Shown here piece by piece: positions 21,871 to 30,142 of a stretch of 64,000 nt of DNA; the first letter of the stretch is position 1, and each line of letters begins with the position of its first letter. The stretch is from Rodentibacter haemolyticus (GTDB lineage: Bacteria; Pseudomonadota; Gammaproteobacteria; Enterobacterales; Pasteurellaceae), in the NCBI RefSeq assembly GCF_015356115.1, contig NZ_CP063056.1:2046001-2110000 (forward strand). The letters are read 5' to 3'. Under the pieces are notes generated by a model, which saw nothing but the letters and a program-made list of their open reading frames with translations, did not search any database and had not been told where the DNA came from. The position numbers and the translations under genes are program-made.

Positions 21871-22779
21871 ATGACAAATTCAACTCAACTTCAAACTATC
21901 CAATTCCATAATCAATCTTTAATTACTTTTGAACAAAATGGCACGCATTACACTGCGATGAAACCGATCTGTGAAAATATCGGTTTAGACTGGAAATCTC
22001 AATATGCCAGAATTAAACGTGATGATGTATTAAATTCAACTGTGGTCATCATAACCATAGTTGCAAATGATGGAAAAGAACGTCAAATGCTTTGCCTCCC
22101 AATCCAATACCTAAACGGTTGGCTATTTGGTATTGATGTAAAACGGGTAAAACCTGAAATTCGTGAAACCCTGATTACTTACAAAAAAGAATGTTATCAA
22201 GCGTTGTTTGATTATTGGAATAAAGGTGTAGCGGTAAAAAGTGCGGTCGAAATTGAAAAACTTTCTAAAGATCATCAGACGTTCATCAAAAACCTTGTAA
22301 TGGATCGCACTAAACGATTACCGAAAGAACATCAAGCCAAAGCAGCGATTACCCAGTGGTCGGCACTCAAAACCCACTTCGGTAAAAGCTACAAAGATAT
22401 CAATGACGATCAGTTTGTGGAGGCGGTAAGTTTGATAGCGAGATTGCCACTTGAGGGGGAGTTGATTGAACCGAAGAAAAATGGACTTTACAGCTTTGAG
22501 TTCACAGAATACGAACTTCAAGAACTGGCTTGGCTATGGTTTGCATTCAAACGTGGTATAGGTACATTCCAACATATTCATAAAGCATTTAAAATGCTCG
22601 GCTCAAATATGAGCGGACAAATCTACGGGCAGGCTTACGAATATCTCAGTGTTCTACGTTCTAGTAACGCCATTTTGCAACGAATCACGAAAGATATCCA
22701 CTTTGATGAAGATTCCAACTGGCGAGTGTTAAAGCATCTACGCCAATTTAACCCAAAAGCCAGAGAACAAACCTTCTAA
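21871..22779 (+). CDS. P22-type antirepressor (P22_AR_N and P22_AR_C domains, 302 aa)
   Basis: The N-terminal domain (MKPICENIGLDWKSQYARIK, then LCLPIQYLNGWLFGIDVKRV) is P22_AR_N. The C-terminal domain (FEFTEYELQELAWLWFAFKR to VLRSSNAILQRITKDIHF) is P22_AR_C. Such proteins bind and inactivate CI-type repressors. The gene is preceded by a C4-like RNA whose segments match its leader. Uptake signal AAAGTGCGGTCG lies in the linker. Confidence 0.88.
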   Translation: MTNSTQLQTIQFHNQSLITFEQNGTHYTAMKPICENIGLDWKSQYARIKRDDVLNSTVVIITIVANDGKERQMLCLPIQYLNGWLFGIDVKRVKPEIRETLITYKKECYQALFDYWNKGVAVKSAVEIEKLSKDHQTFIKNLVMDRTKRLPKEHQAKAAITQWSALKTHFGKSYKDINDDQFVEAVSLIARLPLEGELIEPKKNGLYSFEFTEYELQELAWLWFAFKRGIGTFQHIHKAFKMLGSNMSGQIYGQAYEYLSVLRSSNAILQRITKDIHFDEDSNWRVLKHLRQFNPKAREQTF

Positions 22780-22845
22780 AACTCCCCCAAAACCGACCGC
22801 ACTTTTGAAAGAGAGTGCGGTATTTGTGCTTTTTGTAAAAAAGTC

Positions 22846-22874
22846 TTGATTTTGTGAGACTAAAAGTATATCAT
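22846..22874 (+). promoter_or_regulatory. Probable late promoter pR'
   Basis: -35 TTGATT (22846-22851), 17 bases, -10 TATCAT (22869-22874). It is followed after about 50 bases by a terminator and then the lysis genes. Confidence 0.6.
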
Positions 22875-22926
22875 TTATGCCATAGTGCGGTTTTTGCACG
22901 TAAGCAACGCACAAATGAATTTTAGT

Positions 22927-22957
22927 AGCCCTGATTTAGAATAGTCAGGGCTTTTTA
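22927..22957 (+). terminator. Probable late leader terminator tR'
   Basis: AGCCCTGA (22927-22934) pairs with TCAGGGCT (22945-22952), followed by TTTTTATT. It lies between pR' and the late genes, where a Q protein would be needed for read-through. Confidence 0.8.
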
Positions 22958-22979
22958 TTAGGTAGTAACCTATAAAATT

Positions 22980-23055
22980 ACTCTGTTAGCTCAACAGGAT
23001 AGAGCAATGACCTCCTAAGTCATCGATACCGGTTCGATTCCAGTACAGAGTGCCA
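22980..23055 (+). tRNA. tRNA-Arg (anticodon CCT)
   Basis: Seven-base acceptor stem ACTCTGT/ACAGAGT with an encoded CCA, D arm GCTC/GAGC, anticodon stem ATGAC/GTCAT with loop CTCCTAA (anticodon CCT, reading AGG). The T stem has one mismatch. It is placed between tR' and the holin gene. Confidence 0.88.
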
Positions 23056-23124
23056 TAAATCTGATACAGCCCTGAGCAGAAATGCTTGGGGCTTTTTTAT
23101 TGCCTTCAACACAGGGGGCGGAGC

Positions 23125-23376
23125 ATGAAAACAATGTTTAAAGACGCAGGCAATCAAAGTATGGTGTGGTCGGGTTTTTCCGGTTTGCTTGCTTGGCTTG
23201 GCGATCAGCAAAATCTGATGTTATTAAGCCTTGCTGTAGGTATTCTGACGGCGCTGGTGAATATGTATTCCAAATGCTCAGAAGGTCAAGCGAGGAAGCG
23301 TGCGGAAGAACGTGAAGAAGAAATCCACGCTTTGAAAGTACAACAATTAAAACGAGGGTTACGAGATGAGCCTTAA
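23125..23376 (+). CDS. Holin, HP1 family (83 aa)
   Basis: From the ATG at 23125 (GGGGCGGAG upstream) the protein reads MKTMFKDAGNQSMVWSGFSG, with two hydrophobic segments (LLAWLGDQQNLMLLSLAVGI and LTALVNMYS) and a charged tail RKRAEEREEEIHALKVQQLK. This matches phage HP1-type holins. It overlaps the endolysin gene. Confidence 0.88.
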   Translation: MKTMFKDAGNQSMVWSGFSGLLAWLGDQQNLMLLSLAVGILTALVNMYSKCSEGQARKRAEEREEEIHALKVQQLKRGLRDEP

Positions 23377-23905
23377 AAAATTTGCCGTAGGTGGCGTTTG
23401 TTCGGTTGCGGTAATTATTGGGGTAGTGTTATCTGAATATAGTGACCAAATCCGAACGGGTCAGACCGGATTAGAAATCATTGGCAATGCAGAAGGTTGT
23501 CGCCGTGACCCGTATCGATGTCCGGCAGATGTATTAACTGTGGGAATAGGCTCAACAGAATTTGGTGGTGAGAAAATCGATCCAAATAAGCGTTATTCGG
23601 ATAAGGAAATCGCTGACCGTTGGGCAAGAGACATTATGACAGCTGAACAATGTGTGAATCGTTTTGCCAATGGTGAGAAACTTCCACAAGGAGCATTTGA
23701 GGCGCTAACCTCACTAACCTTTAACGTAGGGTGCGGAAAACTCAAAACATCTACTATTTACCACTATGCCAAGCAAGGTGATATTCGGGCAATGTGCGAG
23801 CAATTTCCCCGTTGGAAATATTCTGGCGGAAAGATTTTAAAAGGTCTTGTTACTCGCCGAGAAAAGGAAAGAGCATTATGTTTAAGCGATTTGAAAGTGC
23901 GATAA
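23366..23905 (+). CDS. Endolysin, GH24 lysozyme with N-terminal signal-anchor (179 aa)
   Basis: The N-terminus KKFAVGGVCSVAVIIGVVLS is a weak hydrophobic segment of the SAR (signal-arrest-release) type. The catalytic region NAEGCRRDPYRCPADVLTVG has the glutamate and threonine of the T4/P22 lysozyme family, followed by LTSLTFNVGCGKLKTSTIYH. It degrades peptidoglycan in the periplasm. Extra cysteines may regulate activation. Confidence 0.9.
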   Translation: MSLKKFAVGGVCSVAVIIGVVLSEYSDQIRTGQTGLEIIGNAEGCRRDPYRCPADVLTVGIGSTEFGGEKIDPNKRYSDKEIADRWARDIMTAEQCVNRFANGEKLPQGAFEALTSLTFNVGCGKLKTSTIYHYAKQGDIRAMCEQFPRWKYSGGKILKGLVTRREKERALCLSDLKVR

Positions 23906-24216
23906 AACTCACCGCACTTTTTTTCATTTTGGGCTTGTGTGCGTGGTTATGGCACCAATCAAATGTTATTACTGAGCTAAAAGCTGTCAACCAAACGCAA
24001 GCCCAAACCATTACCAAACAAAGTGCGGTCATTTCTCAGCTTAAATCTCAAGCGGAAGAAAACCAACGCTTAACCCTTGAACTCAGCAAACAAGAATCAG
24101 AAGCACGGAGGAAAGCCGATGAAGTTATCAACGCTATATCAGCGCAAGAAAAAAGTAGTGATGCTTACTATAGCAACGCTCCTCGCAGTGTCATTGAGTT
24201 CCTGCGCCAAGACTGA
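23878..24216 (+). CDS. i-spanin, Rz-like (112 aa)
   Basis: The ATG at 23878 lies inside the end of the lysozyme gene. An N-terminal membrane helix (LTALFFILGLCAWLW) is followed by a long periplasmic coiled coil (VISQLKSQAEENQRLTLELS). This is the inner-membrane spanin subunit. Confidence 0.87.
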   Translation: MFKRFESAIKLTALFFILGLCAWLWHQSNVITELKAVNQTQAQTITKQSAVISQLKSQAEENQRLTLELSKQESEARRKADEVINAISAQEKSSDAYYSNAPRSVIEFLRQD

Positions 24217-24397
24217 GCCGGTTGCCTGTCCTACACTTCCTGCAGCCTTTATCGCTCACTTAGATAAAACGCCTTTTAATGGTCGTACCTATGGAGACGT
24301 AACACAGTATGCAGTCATCTTAAAACGTGAGCGTGATGTATGCCTCAATCGGATTGATAAGATTCGAGAATGGCAAGTAGAACAAGCGCAAAAATAA
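24119..24397 (+). CDS. o-spanin, Rz1-like lipoprotein (92 aa), overlapping Rz
   Basis: GGAGG precedes the ATG at 24119. A signal peptide with lipobox (LAVSLSSC) is followed by PVACPTLPAAF. The gene overlaps rz in another frame by 98 bases, the classic Rz/Rz1 arrangement. It is longer than lambda Rz1, as in many Pasteurellaceae phages. Confidence 0.85.
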   Translation: MKLSTLYQRKKKVVMLTIATLLAVSLSSCAKTEPVACPTLPAAFIAHLDKTPFNGRTYGDVTQYAVILKRERDVCLNRIDKIREWQVEQAQK

Positions 24398-24416
24398 CTC
24401 ACTGCAACTTCAGTTT

Positions 24417-24506
24417 GTCTAACATCTTTAAATTGGTAGACTCCAAGCCGAAAGGTAGGTTACGTTAGGACTAAAGACTAAATAGCCCGATCAGAAATGG
24501 TCGGGT
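24417..24506 (+). ncRNA. Structured leader upstream of the rha gene
   Basis: GTCTAAC (24417-24423) can pair with GTTAGGAC (24464-24471, one bulge) around a GCC-GAAA-GGT hairpin; a terminator follows (GCCCGA 24485-24490 with TCGGGT 24501-24506, T run). GACTCC in the leader is complementary to GGAGTC at the rha ribosome-binding site. A fourth, weaker relative of the C4 modules is possible. Confidence 0.3.
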
Positions 24507-24539
24507 TTTTTATTATCCCAAATTTAATAGGAGTCCAAG

Positions 24540-25061
24540 ATGAACCTACAAAAAATTGAAAATTTTGAGCAATTCTTAAAGGTAGATGACAAGCAACGTA
24601 TTGTGACGAGCTCTCTTCATATCGCTACAGTATTTGGCAAACGTCACGATAACATTATCCGTGATATTAAAGCGTTAGTTACTGAACAAGATTGCGGTGA
24701 GTTTGCTCTCCTCAATTTTGAGGAGACCTCATATATTGATAAATGGGGTAGAAAGCAACCAATGTATCAAATGACTAAAAATGGATTTTTACTTTTGGTA
24801 ATGGGATATAGAACCAAAAAAGCAATGAAATTCAAAGTAGAGTTTATTAAAGCCTTTGATTTAATGCGTGAGAAATTACAGCAAGAAGGCTATAGCTTGA
24901 TGCATAAATATAATGAATTGTGCATTGAACACAAAGCGAAAAGAGCATTTGCGAGCTTATGTGGTAAAGGGCTGAACGAATGGAAAGGCGACAAGCCCGT
25001 GCTGGAAGCAACTTTAAAGCTCTTTGAAGACAAGATGCAAATTGAACTTCCGATTAAATAA
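24540..25061 (+). CDS. Rha family phage regulatory protein (173 aa)
   Basis: The N-terminal domain (VTSSLHIATVFGKRHDNIIR, then YQMTKNGFLLLVMGYRTKKA) is Rha (pRha). The C-terminal helical part (HKAKRAFASLCGKGLNEWKG) is seen in short Rha proteins. Rha proteins interfere with phage growth or act as antirepressors. It sits alone between lysis and packaging genes, after its own terminator and leader. Confidence 0.85.
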   Translation: MNLQKIENFEQFLKVDDKQRIVTSSLHIATVFGKRHDNIIRDIKALVTEQDCGEFALLNFEETSYIDKWGRKQPMYQMTKNGFLLLVMGYRTKKAMKFKVEFIKAFDLMREKLQQEGYSLMHKYNELCIEHKAKRAFASLCGKGLNEWKGDKPVLEATLKLFEDKMQIELPIK

Positions 25062-25072
25062 GGATTTAACCT

Positions 25073-25606
25073 ATGCCGAGTAAAAAAGACGAGGTGAAAT
25101 CCACGTCTAAAGGCGTGGGGAAATTAACACCAAAACAAGAGAAATTTTGTCAGCTTTATATTGAGTTGGGGAATGCGAGTGAGGCTTACAGACAGGCTTA
25201 TGATTGTTCAAAAATGACAACAAAAACAATCAACGAAGAAGCAGTAAAATTATTGAACAACCCCAAGATTACCCCAAGGGTCGAGGAACTTCAAAATGAA
25301 CACAAACAACGCCACAATTTAACCGTTGATCAGGTTATCTCGGACTTAATCGAATACCGTGATATTTGTATGGGGCGAAAGCCACTGAAATTAACTACAG
25401 TTGTCAAAAACAATCAAGAAGGCACTGCAAATGCGGTAGATACGGAATGTTTTGTGTTTGAAGCCAGCGGAGCAAATAAAGCCTTTGAACTACTCGGCAA
25501 GCATTTGGGCATGTTTACTCAAAAAGTGGATATGACTTCCAGTGATGGTTCAATGGCGTTAGGTTCACTCAGGGATTTATTTGCCAATGACACAGAAATT
25601 GATTAG
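25073..25606 (+). CDS. Terminase small subunit (177 aa)
   Basis: The Terminase_2 pattern is clear: LTPKQEKFCQLYIELGNASE, AYRQAYDCSKMTTKTINEEA and LLNNPKITPRVEELQNEHKQ. It recognises the packaging site and hands DNA to the large subunit. It overlaps the large-subunit start by 20 bases. Confidence 0.92.
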   Translation: MPSKKDEVKSTSKGVGKLTPKQEKFCQLYIELGNASEAYRQAYDCSKMTTKTINEEAVKLLNNPKITPRVEELQNEHKQRHNLTVDQVISDLIEYRDICMGRKPLKLTTVVKNNQEGTANAVDTECFVFEASGANKAFELLGKHLGMFTQKVDMTSSDGSMALGSLRDLFANDTEID

Positions 25607-26938
25607 CAAATTCTTACCTTTTATTGAACCACATCGCTACAAAGTGGCTTATGGTGGTCGTGGCAGCGGAAAATCGTGGACGATTGCCCGCCTACTGATT
25701 GAAATTGCCCGCCGTTTCCCCAGCCGTTTTCTCTGTGCGAGGGAATTGCAAAACTCCATCAGAGTGATTCCGTGATTCAGTTACTTGCCGATACCATTGA
25801 GCGTTACGGCTATCAAGCCGAATTTGATGTACAGAAAAACAAAATCTACAATCTGCGAACCGGTGCGGTATTTCTATTTTACGGTATTAAAAACAATCCA
25901 ACCAAAATTAAATCCCTTGAAGGTATCGATATTTGTTGGGTGGAAGAAGCAGAAAATGTCTCAAAGGAAAGCTGGGATATTCTCATTCCAACCATTCGCA
26001 AAGACGGTTCGGAAATTTGGATTTCATTCAATCCGAAGAATATTCTAGACGATACCTATCAGCGATTTGTCGTGAATAAACCAAGTGATACCGCCTTACT
26101 CAAAGTCAATTACAATCACAACCCTTTCTTCCCCGAAACCTTACGGTTGGAGATGGAAGAATGTAAGGAAAGAGATTTTGAACTTTATCGGCATATCTGG
26201 GAAGGCGAACCGGTTGCCGACAGTGATTTGGCGATTATCAAGCCATTGTGGATTGAAAGTGCGGTCAATGCTCACCTTAAATTAGGGTTTGCTGCAGCAG
26301 GCAAAAAACGTATCGGCTTTGATGTGGCGGACGAAGGTGCGGATAGTAATGCAAATTGCTTTGCCCACGGCTCAATCGTACTGGATTTAGAGAGTTGGCA
26401 ATCGGGCGATGTGATTTACAGTGCGGATAAAACACACGAATGGGCATTAAGCCATCAAGCCGATGAAGTGGTGTTCGATTCTATCGGTGTTGGTGCAGGT
26501 GTAAAGGCACGTTTCGCTAGAACAGAAAGCCGCATTCGCTTTACCGGTTTTAATGCCAGCGGTGCGGTTGTCAATCCCGAACAGGAATACCTTGCCGGCA
26601 AAACCAACGGTGATATGTTCGCCAATGTGAAAGCACAGGCTTGGTGGGCTGTGCGTGATCGGTTTTACAAAACCTATCGTGCCGTTACCTTTGGCGATCA
26701 ATATTCTGCAGACGAACTGATTAGCTTGAGCGGTAATTTGCCGAACCTTGACTATCTTAAAGCCGAACTTTCACGTCCCCGTGTCGATTATGACAATAAT
26801 GGTCGGGTGAAAGTGGAAAGCAAAAAAGAGATGAAAAAACGGGGTATTCCGTCTCCGAACTTGGCAGATGCCTTGATTATGTGTTTTGCCCCATTGGAAT
26901 ACCGCATAATGCACCAAACGCCGCTCAGTATTTACTAA
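25587..26938 (+). pseudogene. Terminase large subunit, frameshifted
   Basis: The N-terminal frame from 25587 has the Walker A motif GGRGSGKSWT and reaches CARELQNSIR. The next frame resumes at VIQLLADTIERYGYQ, with Walker B (IDICWVEEAENVS) and the nuclease domain (IGFDVADEGADSNANCFAHG to IPSPNLADALIMCF). The expected junction SIRDSVIQLLAD is restored by removing two bases near 25762-25766. As sequenced the ATPase site and the motor body are on separate polypeptides. Confidence 0.88.
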
Positions 26939-26949
26939 GGATAAAAACA

Positions 26950-28341
26950 ATGTCAGATGTTTCCACCGTCAGTAGCGAAATGGCCGCTCTGCATAAACAA
27001 ATTCAATTGATTGATGATTTACTTGGCGGTACAGCTCAAATGCGACATCGTCGAGAAAAGTATTTGCCGCAAATGGAACTGGAAAGCGATAAAAGCTATC
27101 GTAACCGCTTAAACCGTTCCACGCTTTACCCTGCTTTGAGTGAAACCCTCTCGCAAATGTGCGGTAGAGTTTTCTTTAAAGCAATTTCCACCGAGAATAT
27201 CCACGCCACACTGCAGCAGAATTTTTTACCCGATGTAGATGCTCAAGGTAATAACCTTGATGTATTCTCGGCTCGTTGGTTTTATTCGGCGTTGGCCTAT
27301 GGCGTATCCTATGTGTTGGTCGATTACACCCGCACGGAAAACGTGAAAACCCTTGCCGATGAAAAAGCTGCCGGTGCAAGACCTTATTTAGTGGAAATTA
27401 AACCGCAATCGGTACTCGGCTTTAAAACGGCGATCATCAATGGCAAACAGCAACTTACCCAATTCCGTTATAAAGAAAACGTGATTGAAGATGATGGCGA
27501 ATTTGCGGTGAAAACCGTTGAGCAAATTTGTGTCTATGAAATTGGACGAGTGCGAAAATACCGCAAGCAACAAAACGGCTGGCAACTGGTGGAAGATTTG
27601 CAACTTTTTGCTCAAAACCGACCGCTTGCTTACATTCCCATTGTCGCCTTTAGCACCAATAAAAAGGGCTTTATGCTCGGCGAAACACCATTGCTTGAGC
27701 TTGCCTATCTGAATATCAAGCACTTTCAAAGCCAAAGTGATCAAGATAACATTCTTAACACTGCTCGTGTGCCGTTATTGGTTCGGGTTGGTATTAACAA
27801 TGAACACCCAGTGAAAATCGGAGGCAGTCTGATTGATGTGCCACAAAACGGCGATTTACGTTATGTGGAGCATTCGGGCAATGCGATTACCGCCGGGCAA
27901 GAAAGCCTGAAAGAATTGGAGAGTCAAATGCGGGTTGCTGGAGCAAAACTACTGGATAAAACCGTACTGGCAATGACCGATAGCCAAGCTCGTGATGAAC
28001 AGGGTAAAGAAATCAGCCAATTACGTCTATACGCCAATCAGTTTGAAGATGCCCTAGATTTAGCCTTGGAATATGTCGGCAACTGGCTTGGTATTCAGCA
28101 AGTAGGCAGTGTAGAGATTAGCGGCAACATCGACAGCGATTTTGATCCAAATCAATCAATGGATACGGTGATCAAATTGCAAAATGCCGGTACATTATCA
28201 AAACAAACCACTTTTGAAGAAGCCAAACGGCGTGGGCTGATTAGCGATAATCTACAATGGGAAGATGAACAAGCCCGATTGGATGCGGAAGGATTAGGAT
28301 TAAGCGATGAAAATCAATTCAGTACAGAAACCGACACTTGA
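26950..28341 (+). CDS. Portal protein, DUF4055 type (463 aa)
   Basis: It starts MSDVSTVSSEMAALHKQIQL after AAGGATAAAA. The sequence YLPQMELESDKSYRNRLNRS and LSQMCGRVFFKAISTENI match DUF4055 portal-like proteins, with the long helical region LLVRVGINNEHPVKIGGSLI and a Q-rich C-terminus. It forms the dodecameric DNA channel. It overlaps the head morphogenesis gene by 35 bases. Confidence 0.85.
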   Translation: MSDVSTVSSEMAALHKQIQLIDDLLGGTAQMRHRREKYLPQMELESDKSYRNRLNRSTLYPALSETLSQMCGRVFFKAISTENIHATLQQNFLPDVDAQGNNLDVFSARWFYSALAYGVSYVLVDYTRTENVKTLADEKAAGARPYLVEIKPQSVLGFKTAIINGKQQLTQFRYKENVIEDDGEFAVKTVEQICVYEIGRVRKYRKQQNGWQLVEDLQLFAQNRPLAYIPIVAFSTNKKGFMLGETPLLELAYLNIKHFQSQSDQDNILNTARVPLLVRVGINNEHPVKIGGSLIDVPQNGDLRYVEHSGNAITAGQESLKELESQMRVAGAKLLDKTVLAMTDSQARDEQGKEISQLRLYANQFEDALDLALEYVGNWLGIQQVGSVEISGNIDSDFDPNQSMDTVIKLQNAGTLSKQTTFEEAKRRGLISDNLQWEDEQARLDAEGLGLSDENQFSTETDT

Positions 28342-29803
28342 TGAAAAAATTGCTTATGCCTTAACGGATCGTAAAATTCTGCATTTTCGCTATGATGCCC
28401 ATTTACGACAAGCAGTTTGGAAACGGCTCAACCGCACACAAAAAGACCTGTTAAACCGCCTTTCCGCTGCCGGTGTGGAAGCCTTACCCAAACGGGAATT
28501 GGATAAACTACTCAGGGAACTAAAAGGCGAGATTGCAAAAACCTACCAAGAACTGACCGCTTACACCGACAACGAGTTAAGCGGTTTTTTATCGGAAGAA
28601 ACGACCGCACTTCAAGCCCTGTACAACGATCAAGTCGGCTTTGATTTTTTCAATCAAGTTCCGGGTTACAAGCTAAAAGCGACCAAAAAAGCGGCCTTGA
28701 TTGTCGGTGCACCACTTGAAGATTGGTGGGCAAAGCAAGGTAATGAAGCAGCTTTCCGCTTTGAAAGCACCATCCGGCAGGGTTTATTAGACGGTAAGCA
28801 AACTCACGAACTCAGCCAAGAAGTGAAAGAGCTATTCGACACATCAAAACGCCACGCCGATACATTAGTGATTACCGCCGTGGCAAAAGCTGCCGATGCC
28901 GCCCATCAAGCCTTACGAGATGAAAACCTTGATATTCTCAAAGGCGAAAAGCACCTTGCAACCCTTGATATGCGAACTTCCGATGTGTGCCGGGTGCGGG
29001 ACGGTTTAATGTGGGACTTGGACAAAAAGCCCATCGACCACGATATTCCCTATCAACGCCCGCCACTCCACCCCCGCTGCCGTTCGATACTGCAGCTAGT
29101 AACGAAATCGTGGCAAGAACTCGGTATTGACGGCGTGGACGAACTGCCGGCAAGCACCCGTGCAACAATGGACGGGCAAGTAAGTGAAAACATCAACTAC
29201 GAAAACTGGCTAAAAACCAAAACCACCGCCGAGCAAGATGCGGTACTCGGCAAGGGCAAAGCGGATTTATGGCGGCGGGGTGTGATTACGTTTCGGGATA
29301 TGTTGGATCAGTCAGGAAGACCGTTATCCCTTAAAGCATTACAAGGGCATTTAGATCTTGGTTCAGCTATTCAACGGTTGTATGATCAAGCGGTTAAAAT
29401 TGAACCTAAAATTACCGATGATATGCTATCCATTATTGAGCATTCAAAAGGACAAGCTGTCGGTTTAGATTTTCGCTTAAAGTCAATGGCTTCTCTAAAA
29501 CGTAAGGTCGATACTGAAATCAATGACGGCTTTACCGAACAGCAAGCCTTATCGAAAATTCGTGATTTAATCAGATACACTGCGGTTTTTAATGAAAAAT
29601 CATTTGTGGACGGCTATCAAAAAATGCAGGTTCTCTTGCAGAAAAATGGCTACCGTACAATTATTGTCAAAAATACTTGGCGGGATAATGCGGTTTATAA
29701 GGGGATCAACACATTTATTGAGAAAAACGGTATCATCTTTGAAATGCAATACCATACACAGCAAAGTTTTGACCTTAAAAATGGGGAATTACCGCTTGTA
29801 TGA
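28307..29803 (+). CDS. Head morphogenesis protein fused to a RelA/SpoT-like synthetase (toxSAS-type) domain, frameshifted at its end
   Basis: Residues 1-270 are an SPP1 gp7/Mu F-type head protein (LATLDMRTSDVCRVRDGLMW, PYQRPPLHPRCRS). Residues about 350-498 are different: R390LKSMASLKRKV, K418IRDLIRYTAVF, Y464KGINTF and F478EMQYHT match, in order, the substrate-binding, D, G-loop YxGIN and ExQ motifs of RelA/SpoT-fold (p)ppNpp synthetases. The last helix (YEQFRDMKTPQAEKEKLLFK, to 29924) is in the next frame, apparently because of one extra base near 29787. The next two genes probably provide protection. Confidence 0.8.
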   Translation: MKINSVQKPTLDEKIAYALTDRKILHFRYDAHLRQAVWKRLNRTQKDLLNRLSAAGVEALPKRELDKLLRELKGEIAKTYQELTAYTDNELSGFLSEETTALQALYNDQVGFDFFNQVPGYKLKATKKAALIVGAPLEDWWAKQGNEAAFRFESTIRQGLLDGKQTHELSQEVKELFDTSKRHADTLVITAVAKAADAAHQALRDENLDILKGEKHLATLDMRTSDVCRVRDGLMWDLDKKPIDHDIPYQRPPLHPRCRSILQLVTKSWQELGIDGVDELPASTRATMDGQVSENINYENWLKTKTTAEQDAVLGKGKADLWRRGVITFRDMLDQSGRPLSLKALQGHLDLGSAIQRLYDQAVKIEPKITDDMLSIIEHSKGQAVGLDFRLKSMASLKRKVDTEINDGFTEQQALSKIRDLIRYTAVFNEKSFVDGYQKMQVLLQKNGYRTIIVKNTWRDNAVYKGINTFIEKNGIIFEMQYHTQQSFDLKNGELPLV

Positions 29804-29920
29804 GCAATTCCGAGATATGAAAACACCACAAGCAGAAAAAGAGAAATTACTATTTAAAATGCAAAAATTAAGTAGTACAATCAAGACACTGGTCAATATT
29901 GAACTGATTAAGGAACAAAA

Positions 29921-30142
29921 ATGACCTATCAATATTATCTCGTGAATATGGGCGATCAAAAACAGCAATTAGTACGGGGAAATCCCGATAACTGGTTGTC
30001 ATTTGCTACATACAACCAAGCCGAAAACGATTGGGATAATACCCATAGTGCTTCTTGGGCTGATCGCCTATTAGTCAGCGGTTTTGATGATTTCTCCATT
30101 GTTTCTGAAAAAGAAGCCATTACATTTATAAAAACGCATTGA
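29921..30142 (+). CDS. Small protein between the synthetase toxin and its hydrolase (73 aa), possible immunity protein
   Basis: The sequence starts MTYQYYLVNMGDQKQQLVRG and is aromatic-rich and acidic, with no family I recognise. It begins inside the end of the frameshifted toxin reading frame and its stop overlaps the ATG of the HD hydrolase (TGATG). Its position suggests a second antidote or an assembly partner for the toxin domain. Confidence 0.65.
   Translation: MTYQYYLVNMGDQKQQLVRGNPDNWLSFATYNQAENDWDNTHSASWADRLLVSGFDDFSIVSEKEAITFIKTH

Noticed and set aside
29592..29924. Separate 110-aa gene
   Set aside because: Only its last 50 residues look real, and they continue the synthetase domain after the frame break.
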